Shown here piece after piece: positions 1 to 6,125 of a DNA stretch of 6,125 bases. The stretch is from UBA1275 sp038124025 (GTDB lineage: Bacteria > Bacteroidota > Rhodothermia > Balneolales > Balneolaceae), in assembly GCA_038124025.1 (NCBI GenBank), contig JAYPBC010000055.1:1-6125 (forward strand). The letters run 5' to 3'. The notes under the pieces are model-generated. The model made no database searches. It had not been told where the DNA came from and saw nothing but the letters and a program-made list of their open reading frames with translations. The position numbers and the translations under genes are program-made. Position 1 is the stretch's first letter, and each line of letters opens with the position of its first letter.

Positions 1-1293
1 CAAAATGATGTGGATATGGATGTAGTGACACTGGGCTCTGGGATTGCACTTGCAGAAAAAGTTCATACGTCTCTTCAAGCCAAAGGGATGAAAACGAGTT
101 TTTCATTCTTTAAGCAGTTTGGTACCGCTCAGGTTAAGACACGCTCGGTTGAACTTGAATTTATTGGAGCCAGAAAAGAGAGTTACCGAAGAGATTCGAG
201 AAAGCCATTGGTGGAGGACGGTAGTCTTGAAGATGATCAGAATCGGCGAGATTTCACGATAAACTCCCTTTATTGGGAGCTCAATAAAAACCGACTAGGA
301 GTTCTCAACGATCCCTTTGGCGGTCTTATAGATTTAAAAAAAGGCCTTATTCGTACCCCAATTGAGCCAGAAAAAACCTTTAGTGACGACCCACTCAGGA
401 TGATGCGTGCCGTCCGATTTGCTACACAGTTAGGTTTTAGCTTGTGCCCTGAGACGAAAGCAGGCATTCAAATAATGGCGAATCGGCTAGAGATTGTGTC
501 CAAAGAGCGTATTCGTGATGAGCTTAACAAGATGGTAATGAGCCCAGTGCCGTCGGTTGGTTTTGCACTATTATTTCAGACCGGTTTATTGGCTCAATTC
601 TTTCCTGAAATGGTGGCGCTACAGGGAGTAAAGGAGCGTAAAGGCTTACGCCACAAAGACAATTTTTGGCATACACTACAAGTTTTAGACAATGTGGCTT
701 TGGTTAGTGATTCACTGTGGCTTCGATGGGCGGCCATCATGCATGATATTGCTAAACCACCAACTCAGCGGTTTGAGGAAGATCATGGCTGGACCTTCCA
801 CGGACATGACGCTTTAGGGGCTAAGTGGACACCTCGTATTTTTAGGCGTTTAGGCTTACCTATGGACAAGCGTATGCGGTATGTGCAAAAATTGGTCCGT
901 TTGCATTTACGGCCAATAGCCCTGGTTTCGGATCAGGTGAGTGATAGCGCAATACGCCGATTAATTTTTGAAGCGGATAATGACATTAAAGATTTAATGA
1001 CCTTGTGTAGGGCAGATATTACCAGTAAAAACGAGTTTAAAGTTCGAAAATTCATGAAAAACTTTGAACGGGTAGAGAATAAAATTGTCGAGGTGGAGGA
1101 AAAAGACCGCATTCGAAATTGGAAAAACCCATTAACAGGAGAAGAGATTATGAACGCTCTTGGTATACCACCTTCCAAGAAAATTGGTATCATAAAAGAT
1201 CACATTAAAGAGGCGATTTTGAATGGAGATATTCCAAATGAATACGACGCAGCCTATGCTTATATGATGAGCCAACATCAACATTGGTTATGA
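1..1293 (+). CDS. cca: CCA tRNA nucleotidyltransferase (class II, HD domain), 5'-truncated by window edge
   Basis: This enzyme adds or repairs the 3'-terminal CCA of tRNAs in the cytoplasm, using CTP and ATP without a nucleic acid template. The reading frame is open from base 1 to the TGA at 1291-1293, so the true start lies upstream. The GTG at 10 falls inside the catalytic motif and is not a credible start. Seen in order: the catalytic carboxylate pair in DVDMDVVT (bases 7-30); the RRDFTINSLY motif (from 244) of the head domain; DDPLRMMRAVRFA (385-423), the nucleotide-selecting EDxxR region with D in first place; ERIRDELNK (from about 505), typical of the neck; then an HD phosphohydrolase-like domain with FWHTL (His at 670) and MHDIAKP (His-Asp at 742-747). 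About 430 residues are visible. From the family, roughly the first 45-50 residues, carrying the GGxVRD loop, should be missing. Poly(A) polymerase I shares the head fold, but the HD domain favours the CCA enzyme. Its stop overlaps the ispE start. Confidence 0.93.
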   Translation, partial: QNDVDMDVVTLGSGIALAEKVHTSLQAKGMKTSFSFFKQFGTAQVKTRSVELEFIGARKESYRRDSRKPLVEDGSLEDDQNRRDFTINSLYWELNKNRLGVLNDPFGGLIDLKKGLIRTPIEPEKTFSDDPLRMMRAVRFATQLGFSLCPETKAGIQIMANRLEIVSKERIRDELNKMVMSPVPSVGFALLFQTGLLAQFFPEMVALQGVKERKGLRHKDNFWHTLQVLDNVALVSDSLWLRWAAIMHDIAKPPTQRFEEDHGWTFHGHDALGAKWTPRIFRRLGLPMDKRMRYVQKLVRLHLRPIALVSDQVSDSAIRRLIFEADNDIKDLMTLCRADITSKNEFKVRKFMKNFERVENKIVEVEEKDRIRNWKNPLTGEEIMNALGIPPSKKIGIIKDHIKEAILNGDIPNEYDAAYAYMMSQHQHWL

Positions 1294-2174
1294 CAAGTAG
1301 TATGAGCACACGCTGGGTTACGCAATCATATGGAAAAATCAATTTGGGGCTTCATGTCTTGGAACGACTCCCCAATGGTTACCATACCCTAGAAACTGGT
1401 TTCTGTTTTATTGAATGGAGTGACCGTATAGAAATGAAGCCTGCAGCGCAGATGGGATTACACATGAGTGAGCCATCGATTCCGATAGATGAATCGAATC
1501 TGATTGTGAAGGCCCTCCAGCTCCTACAGGAGCACGCCGGCCTGCGTGACCAATACCATATAACGGTGAACAAGCGCGTCCCGGCCGGCGCAGGCCTCGG
1601 CGGCGGGAGTGCGAATGCGGCAGCGGTGTTGCGGATGGTGAATAAGGTGGCGAATTTGGGTTTGGCCGCCGCCGAGTTGGCCGAGGTGGGCCTTCGGATC
1701 GGGGCCGATGTCCCATTTTTTATCCATAATAACGTGGGTATTGGGCGGGGTTTAGGTCATGAGATTGAGCTGTGTGATATTCAACCAGATGCATGGATAG
1801 TTACGGTATTTCCCAATGAGGCTAGCTCTACGGTAGAGGCCTATCAACAGGTGTATCCAAACCCCGAACCCGACTTTAATTTAAAGAGAGTGCTTACTGA
1901 GGAGGAGATTGAAGAATGGCCTTTCCTGCTAATCAATGATCTTGAGCCTGGAGTAATTACTCGTATTCCACAGGTTGGGAATATGAAGGACCAAATGATG
2001 GATTTTGGAGCTGAATTTGCTGGTATGAGCGGGAGTGGGTCCAGTGTGTTCGGGTTATTTCATCAAGATTTTGTGGCCATTGAAGCCTATGAAACGTTTG
2101 TTCGTTTAGGTTATCCCGCCAACTTGACTCGCCCTAAATTTAGGCCCGACACGGGAGTATATGAATTAGGATAG
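1290..2174 (+). CDS. ispE: 4-diphosphocytidyl-2-C-methyl-D-erythritol kinase (IspE)
   Basis: IspE phosphorylates the 2-hydroxyl of CDP-methylerythritol with ATP in the cytosolic MEP route to isopentenyl diphosphate. It is a GHMP-superfamily kinase. Numbering from ATG 1290 (294 residues, normal for the family), the visible motifs are YGKINLGL with the substrate-side Lys16; the glycine-rich ATP loop PAGAGLGGGSANAA at residues 98-111; GADVPFF with the likely catalytic Asp140; and the C-terminal GMSGSGSSVFGLF, with Met246 in the third GHMP motif. Start choice: ATG 1290 overlaps the upstream TGA in an ATGA arrangement, suggesting translational coupling. ATG 1302 would give 290 residues and also leaves the YGKINL region intact. 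A TTG at 1284 is possible but less likely. None has a clear Shine-Dalgarno sequence. Oddity: codons in 1509-1712 are far richer in GC than those on either side, although the protein stays intact and conserved. Confidence 0.95.
   Translation: MTSSMSTRWVTQSYGKINLGLHVLERLPNGYHTLETGFCFIEWSDRIEMKPAAQMGLHMSEPSIPIDESNLIVKALQLLQEHAGLRDQYHITVNKRVPAGAGLGGGSANAAAVLRMVNKVANLGLAAAELAEVGLRIGADVPFFIHNNVGIGRGLGHEIELCDIQPDAWIVTVFPNEASSTVEAYQQVYPNPEPDFNLKRVLTEEEIEEWPFLLINDLEPGVITRIPQVGNMKDQMMDFGAEFAGMSGSGSSVFGLFHQDFVAIEAYETFVRLGYPANLTRPKFRPDTGVYELG
1509..1712 (+). other. GC-rich compositional patch inside ispE
   Basis: By hand count, about 67% of bases in 1511-1710 are G or C. About 54 of 68 codons in 1509-1712 end in G or C, compared with 9 of the 30 codons just after it and 14 of the 30 just before it. 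Codons such as GCC, GGC, CTC and CGC cluster here but are uncommon elsewhere in the window. The frame is unbroken and the encoded stretch is the ATP-binding core of the kinase. The edges are abrupt, within a few codons. Two long opposite-strand open frames here are by-products of the high GC. The origin is inferred: gene conversion from a GC-rich relative, or a chimaeric assembly. Confidence 0.75.
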
Positions 2175-2307
2175 GCGGATTCATCAACCCGAAAAGAATG
2201 TATAGGAAAGGCTGTATTGTAAATAAATTGTGGATAATGCTCGGTAAAGAAGATTTTTTTCAAGTATTTTAAACACTTAAAGGATATGCTCACTCACATC
2301 TAGGATT
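2175..2307 (+). promoter_or_regulatory. ispE-glgP intergenic region, probable glgP promoter/leader
   Basis: This 133-bp AT-rich gap is the only non-coding stretch of size before glgP, so the glgP promoter probably lies here. No hexamer pair is convincing: GATAAT at 2233-2238 resembles a -10 box but lacks a good -35 at normal spacing. A T7 run at 2254-2260 has no stem before it, so I do not call a terminator for ispE. An imperfect 17-base inverted repeat with one mismatched pair (2262-2278, arms AAGT and ACTT) could be an operator or chance. A five-codon frame (ATG 2286 to TAG 2301-2303) ends four bases before the glgP ATG. The purine run AAAGGA (2279-2284) is too close to that ATG and too far from the glgP start to be a standard ribosome binding site. 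Confidence 0.3.
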
Positions 2308-4866
2308 ATGAATAAAGTAATGAAGACTACTTCATCAACGAAAAAAGCGGGAAGTAAAACCGCCAAAAAAAGAGCCAATAAGAAGGCTTCCTCAACAATA
2401 AAGCGACAAGAATTTACCACCAGATCTGGTTTGGATCGGGATTCGTTACGCGAAGATATTAAGCTCCATCTGCGCCATACCTTAGCCAAAGATGAGTTTT
2501 CTAGAACGCCTTGGGATGAATACAGAAGTGTAGTGCTCACACTCATGGACCGGCTGCATGACAAATGGCTTTCAACTCAAGCTCATTATCATAAAACCGG
2601 GGTAAAAAGGGTGTATTACCTATCCATGGAGTACTTGATTGGCCGTTTGTTGGACAATATTGTGGTGAATTTTGATGTGCAACAGGAAGTGGCTGATGCC
2701 TGCGCAGATTTGGGTCTAGATTATGATGCTATTCGTAATTCTGAGTGGGATGCTGGCCTTGGTAATGGGGGTTTGGGCCGTTTAGCTGCTTGTTTCTTGG
2801 ATTCTATGGCTACTCTTGGTATTCCAGCAATAGGCTACGGTTTACGATACGATTATGGAATTTTTTATCAAAAAGTGATTGATGGATTTCAGGTAGAAAA
2901 GCCCGATTTGTGGTTGAGATATGGAAACCCTTGGGATATTGTACGCCCTAAAATACAATATCCAGTTCAGTTTTATGGGCATCAAGGGATGCATAGCTCA
3001 GATGATGGTGACATAAGATATAGTTGGGACCAGACTAGTAAGGTGTTGGCGGTTGCTTATGATACCCCCATTCCTGGATACAATAATAATGTGGTTAACC
3101 AGTTGCGTCTATGGAAGGCGGAGTCGGATACCGCATTGGACTTACAGAGTTTTAATCAGGGACAGTACATAGATGCGGTTCGGGACAATCAATTGGAGCA
3201 AAACATAACGCGGGTCTTGTATCCAAATGACAAGGTGTTTGTGGGTCAAGAATTACGACTCAAACAAGAGTATTTCTTGGTGGCAGCTTCCATGCGAGAT
3301 ATTATCCGCCGATTCAAAGCTCAGACAGACGATTGGGAGAAATTTCCGGAAAAAGTGGCCATCCAGTGTAATGATACCCACCCCAATCTAGCCATTCCTG
3401 AATTAATGCGGATTCTAATGGATGAGGCTCATATGCCATGGGAAAAAGCATGGGATATTACGGTAAAAACAATGGCCTACACCAATCATACCTTGTTGCC
3501 GGAAGCTTTAGAAAAATGGCCGGTGTCTCTTATGCGAGGATTGTTGCCTCGTCATTTGAATATAATCTATGAGATTAACCGTCGGTTTATGGATAAAATT
3601 AAGGCGACGTATGGGGATGATCATGGAAAAATGTCACGACTTAGTATTGTGAGTGAAGGTGAAAACCCTGTGGTGCATATGGCGCATCTAGGCATTGTGG
3701 GTTCCACTAAAGTGAATGGGGTTGCGGCCTTACATTCACGCTTATTAGTCGAGAATATGTTCCGCGAGTTTAATGAATTGTATCCTGGTAAGTTTACCAA
3801 CAAGACCAACGGAATAACGCCTAGAAGATGGTTAAAACAGTGTAATTTAGAACTGTCAGCCTTAATTACAGAGAAAATTGGTGACGATTGGGTTACCGAT
3901 TTAGATCAGTTAAAAAAGTTAGAGCCTTTTGCAGAAGATGCTAAATTTCAAAAACGCTTTAGTCAGATTAAACTGAATAATAAAAAAGAATTAGCGCAGA
4001 TCATTAAAGAGAATCAGGGGATTACCGTTGATCCTAAGAGTATGTTTGATATTCAAATTAAACGTATTCACGAGTATAAACGTCAGTTAATGGCAGCGCT
4101 TCATGTTATTACTCTTTATAACCGCCTAAAAGATAATCCATCGTTGGATATCGTCCCTCGCACCGTCATTTTTGGAGGGAAAGCAGCCCCTGGATATGCA
4201 ATGGCAAAATTACATATTAAGTTAATTAATGCTATTGGTGCCAAAATTAATAAGGACCCTGAGACTTCCGATCGATTAAAGTGTGTGTTCTTAGACAATT
4301 ACCGAGTCACTTTAGCGGAATCGATGATTCCTGCAGCAGATGTATCCGAGCAGATTTCTACTGCTGGTATGGAGGCATCTGGTACCGGTAATATGAAGTT
4401 TGCCTTGAACGGCGCACTTACCATAGGTACCCTAGATGGGGCTAATGTTGAAATTAAGGAGGAAGTGGGTGATGAGAATATCTTTATATTTGGTCTTACC
4501 GTAGAGCAAGTAGAGGAGTTACGACGACAAGGATATAATCCTCATCTATATTACCAATCGAATCCTGAACTCAAGCGAGCTTTGGATCAAATTCGAGATG
4601 GCTTTTTCTCCCCAGAACAACCGGGGCTTTTTCAGCCAATCATTCAAGCTTTACTTGAACAGGGAGACTATTTCATGGTCTTGGCCGACTACGAAGCCTA
4701 TGTGAAAAAGCAAGAGGAATTAGAACAGGTGTATAAAAATCAAAAAGAATGGACCAAAAAAGCTATTTATAATGTAGCTCGAGTCGGTAAATTCTCCTCA
4801 GATCGAACTATTAAAGATTATAACAACGAAATTTGGAAGTCCGAAGAAGTGATATTAGAGTCCTAA
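2308..4866 (+). CDS. glgP: Glycogen/starch/alpha-glucan phosphorylase (GT35)
   Basis: This PLP-dependent enzyme cleaves alpha-1,4-glucan ends with phosphate to give glucose-1-phosphate, the entry step of glycogen breakdown in the cytoplasm. All 852 residues are present, close to the roughly 815-845 usual for the family. Motifs seen: RVYYLSMEYLIGR (from residue 101); LGNGGLGRLAACFLDS; CNDTHPNLAIPE; YTNHTLLPEALEKWP; NGITPRRWL; FDIQIKRIHEYKRQL with Lys585-Arg586, matching the phosphate-site Lys/Arg of animal phosphorylase; and SEQISTAGMEASGTGNMKF with the PLP Lys697. The core begins near residue 40 (SGLDRDSLREDIKLHL). Residues 1-35 are an added tail rich in Lys, Ser, Thr and Ala, probably disordered. 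ATG 2308 is the first in-frame start; ATG 2320 (MKTTSS) is an alternative that keeps most of the tail. Neither has a well-spaced Shine-Dalgarno. glgP lies 24 bp before an MscS-type channel gene, so co-transcription is likely. Substrate choice between glycogen and maltodextrin cannot be read from the sequence. Confidence 0.97.
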   Translation: MNKVMKTTSSTKKAGSKTAKKRANKKASSTIKRQEFTTRSGLDRDSLREDIKLHLRHTLAKDEFSRTPWDEYRSVVLTLMDRLHDKWLSTQAHYHKTGVKRVYYLSMEYLIGRLLDNIVVNFDVQQEVADACADLGLDYDAIRNSEWDAGLGNGGLGRLAACFLDSMATLGIPAIGYGLRYDYGIFYQKVIDGFQVEKPDLWLRYGNPWDIVRPKIQYPVQFYGHQGMHSSDDGDIRYSWDQTSKVLAVAYDTPIPGYNNNVVNQLRLWKAESDTALDLQSFNQGQYIDAVRDNQLEQNITRVLYPNDKVFVGQELRLKQEYFLVAASMRDIIRRFKAQTDDWEKFPEKVAIQCNDTHPNLAIPELMRILMDEAHMPWEKAWDITVKTMAYTNHTLLPEALEKWPVSLMRGLLPRHLNIIYEINRRFMDKIKATYGDDHGKMSRLSIVSEGENPVVHMAHLGIVGSTKVNGVAALHSRLLVENMFREFNELYPGKFTNKTNGITPRRWLKQCNLELSALITEKIGDDWVTDLDQLKKLEPFAEDAKFQKRFSQIKLNNKKELAQIIKENQGITVDPKSMFDIQIKRIHEYKRQLMAALHVITLYNRLKDNPSLDIVPRTVIFGGKAAPGYAMAKLHIKLINAIGAKINKDPETSDRLKCVFLDNYRVTLAESMIPAADVSEQISTAGMEASGTGNMKFALNGALTIGTLDGANVEIKEEVGDENIFIFGLTVEQVEELRRQGYNPHLYYQSNPELKRALDQIRDGFFSPEQPGLFQPIIQALLEQGDYFMVLADYEAYVKKQEELEQVYKNQKEWTKKAIYNVARVGKFSSDRTIKDYNNEIWKSEEVILES

Positions 4867-4878
4867 GCCATCTAATTT

Positions 4879-4883
4879 GGAGG
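4879..4883 (+). promoter_or_regulatory. Strong Shine-Dalgarno for the MscS-type gene
   Basis: GGAGG lies seven bases before ATG 4891 in the 24-bp gap after glgP. It is the only near-ideal ribosome binding site in the window and fixes the start of the channel gene. No promoter or terminator hairpin fits in the gap, so translation of the second gene on a shared glgP message is the simplest reading. Confidence 0.8.
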
Positions 4884-4890
4884 ATGGGAT

Positions 4891-5931
4891 ATGCTCGGAA
4901 ATAACATCTCACCGAGTGGGATAGATTCTATCTACGATTCACTAACGCAGCGCGCTTTAGAAGACAGTGGAGCTAGTGAAGGGCTAGGCTCTTTACGGGG
5001 CGATGTATTTATGCCTGCAGATAGCGCAACAGAAGGAATGTTAGAAACGGTGCATAATTCTACGGGTTGGTGGGAATGGCTGATTTCGCTAAAAAGTGTA
5101 TTAAATGTGCCGCTTTTTACCTTAGCTAACACCTCCGTTACATTAATGTCTTTGGCGGTATTTATCCTACTTTTGACGGTATTTATCGTAGGGGCTTCCT
5201 ACCTGAAAAAGATTTTAAGGGACCAAATTTTACCTCGATTTGTTCAGGATGAGGGATTGCAATACACTCTAGCCCGTATGTTGCAATACTCTGTTGTTGT
5301 GATTGGTATATTGATTTCTTTCCAGTTCTTGGGGGTGGATTTTACAGGCTTAGCGGTGATTTTTGGTTTCTTATCGGTTGGTATAGGTTTTGGTCTTCAG
5401 AACATTACCTCTAACTTTATTTCGGGACTCATCGTGCTGTTTGAGCGACCTATTAGCGTGGGGGACCGAGTGGTTGTTAACGGCATTGAAGGAGATATTG
5501 AAGAAATTAATATCCGAGCAACTAAGGTTAAAACCTTGGAGAATATTTCTATCATAGTACCTAATTCAGATTTTGTGAGTAAGGATGTGATTAATTACTC
5601 CCACGGAGATCCTACTTTCAAATTAATTATAGATGTGGGCGTGGCCTATGACTCGGATTTGGACGATGTTTTACAAGCCCTTGATGAGGTGGCGAGTGAA
5701 AGTAGTTCGGTCATGAAAAGACGAAGACATGACGTTCATCTTCGTTCTTTTGGAGATTCTGCCTGGAATATGAAGCTCATTGTGTGGGTCCCCAATGTTA
5801 AAAACCGTTACACCGTGCAAAACGAATTAAATCAGGCCATCGTACGCAAGTTTAATGAGCGTGGTATTGAAATTCCTTTCCCTCAGCGTGATATTCATAT
5901 AAAATCCGGAAAAAAACCTTCGGTAGAATAG
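4891..5931 (+). CDS. MscS-family small-conductance mechanosensitive channel
   Basis: This is an inner-membrane channel that would open under membrane tension and release small solutes on hypo-osmotic shock. It has 346 residues: a hydrophilic N-terminal region (1-80), three predicted membrane segments (about 84-105, 129-149 and 152-184), then the cytoplasmic MscS beta and alpha/beta domains. The third segment is the Gly-rich pore helix FGFLSVGIGFGLQNITSNF, running into GLIVLFERPISVGDRV, the family signature. Next come GDIEEINIRATKVKTLEN and the IIVPNSDFVSKDVINYS block of the beta domain, and a RGIEIPFPQRDIHI C-terminal end. The start ATG is set by GGAGG at 4879. The N-terminal stretch before TM1 is longer than in E. 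coli MscS and has no cleavable signal that I can see. The gene probably follows glgP in one transcript and converges on dinB. Which MscS subtype it is, and whether the channel is gated by tension or ligand, is unknown. Confidence 0.93.
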   Translation: MLGNNISPSGIDSIYDSLTQRALEDSGASEGLGSLRGDVFMPADSATEGMLETVHNSTGWWEWLISLKSVLNVPLFTLANTSVTLMSLAVFILLLTVFIVGASYLKKILRDQILPRFVQDEGLQYTLARMLQYSVVVIGILISFQFLGVDFTGLAVIFGFLSVGIGFGLQNITSNFISGLIVLFERPISVGDRVVVNGIEGDIEEINIRATKVKTLENISIIVPNSDFVSKDVINYSHGDPTFKLIIDVGVAYDSDLDDVLQALDEVASESSSVMKRRRHDVHLRSFGDSAWNMKLIVWVPNVKNRYTVQNELNQAIVRKFNERGIEIPFPQRDIHIKSGKKPSVE

Positions 5932-5944
5932 CGTTCTAGGCCGA
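5910..5944 (-). terminator. Rho-independent terminator for dinB, overlapping the 3' end of the MscS gene
   Basis: On the plus strand, TCGG-TAGAA (5920-5928), loop TAGCG (5929-5933), TTCTA (5934-5938), a two-base bulge and CCGA (5941-5944) form a nine-pair stem with one bulge. Read on the minus strand, it is followed after two or three bases by seven T residues (plus-strand A7 at 5910-5916), as expected of a terminator for the leftward gene. In the plus direction the nearest T-run (5957-5962) is 12 bases beyond the stem, so termination of the rightward transcript is less certain. Part of the stem and the entire T-run lie within the last codons and stop of the channel gene. The stem is only moderately GC-rich. 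Confidence 0.5.
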
Positions 5945-5966
5945 TAGTATAACAGATTTTTTAGCT

Positions 5967-6125
5967 TTATTTGTCAAGGGAGAGCTGGAGTTGCTGCGCT
6001 TGGTCTTCCTCGTTAATATCTAAGTTGGAAAGGCTAATGCCAAGCAAACGAACAGGGCGCTCTCCAAATTCAGTGACTGAAATCACTTGGGTAACCCCAT
6101 CTCGGCCAGTGAGAATTGAAGAATG
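5967..6125 (-). CDS. dinB: DNA polymerase IV (DinB), C-terminal 52 residues only
   Basis: DinB is a Y-family translesion polymerase that extends past damaged bases at stalled forks. Only the 3' end is in the window. Reading leftward from 6125 gives an open frame of 52 codons to TAA at 5967-5969; the start is outside. It ends in GERPVRLLGISLSNLD, the conserved final strand of the little-finger domain, and then a short tail with QLQLSL (bases 5976-5993). That is a good match to the beta-clamp-binding motif found at the C-terminus of this family (E. coli Pol IV ends in QLVLGL). The catalytic palm is not visible, so activity cannot be judged. The stop lies 35 bases from the stop of the convergent channel gene. 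Another Y-family member (UmuC-like) is possible but fits the RPVRLLG end less well. Confidence 0.87.
   Translation of the reverse strand, partial: HSSILTGRDGVTQVISVTEFGERPVRLLGISLSNLDINEEDQAQQLQLSLDK

Noticed and set aside
10..30. GTG at 10 as the start of the CCA-adding enzyme
   Set aside because: The frame is open upstream to base 1, and the GTG falls within the catalytic DVDMDVVT motif. The conserved N-terminal GGxVRD loop must lie before the window.
1408..1727. Two long opposite-strand open frames (about 102 and 67 codons) across ispE
   Set aside because: They are by-products of the GC-rich patch, where stop codons are rare. Their translations are low-complexity Arg/Pro/Ser-rich and match no family I recognise, and ispE on the plus strand is clearly the gene.
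2254..2260. T7 run as a terminator for ispE
   Set aside because: No stable stem lies immediately upstream, so it does not qualify as a rho-independent terminator.
2282..2291. Shared 10-mer GGATATGCTC before glgP and at the MscS-gene start (4887-4896), with a similar GGATAATGCTC at 2232
   Set aside because: Too short and not placed alike relative to the starts. One copy spans a start codon, so chance is the better explanation.
2365..2371. A7 run in the glgP tail as a programmed frameshift site
   Set aside because: The frame there (AAA AAA AGA) does not give the usual A-AAA-AAG slippery arrangement, no downstream stimulator is evident, and the in-frame product is complete.

Overview
The window looks like an ordinary chromosomal segment of a bacterium, most plausibly from the Bacteroidota/Balneolota side of the tree. 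Supporting signs are the moderate GC (mid-40s percent by eye), the style of the CCA-adding enzyme (a class II head with a DDPLR motif and an HD domain) and weak Shine-Dalgarno signals at most starts. Phylum is an inference from protein flavour; nothing in the window fixes genus or species. No mobile element, CRISPR array, tRNA, rRNA or phage gene was seen.

Layout: positions 1-1293 hold a CCA tRNA nucleotidyltransferase cut off at its 5' end by the window edge. Its stop overlaps the start of ispE (1290-2174), a kinase of the MEP isoprenoid pathway. A 133-bp gap (2175-2307) with weak regulatory signals precedes glgP (2308-4866), a full-length GT35 glycogen/alpha-glucan phosphorylase with a lysine-rich N-terminal tail. 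Only 24 bp further on, behind a strong GGAGG ribosome binding site, lies an MscS-type mechanosensitive channel gene (4891-5931). The last 159 bases (5967-6125) encode, on the opposite strand, the C-terminal 52 residues of DNA polymerase IV (DinB). This piece is not an obvious open reading frame with a start, but is recognisable from its RPVRLLGISLSNL end and terminal clamp-binding motif. A hairpin plus T-run between the convergent genes, partly inside the channel gene, looks like the dinB terminator.

How the genes relate: cca and ispE appear translationally coupled but are functionally unrelated housekeeping genes. glgP and mscS probably share a transcript, which would join polysaccharide mobilisation to release of osmotic pressure; that functional link is an inference. 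The most unusual feature of the DNA is an approximately 200-bp GC-rich patch inside ispE (about 1509-1712), covering the ATP-binding and catalytic core, with codon use sharply different from both sides. It suggests either a recombined segment or an assembly chimaera. I did not find a convincing new biological system here.
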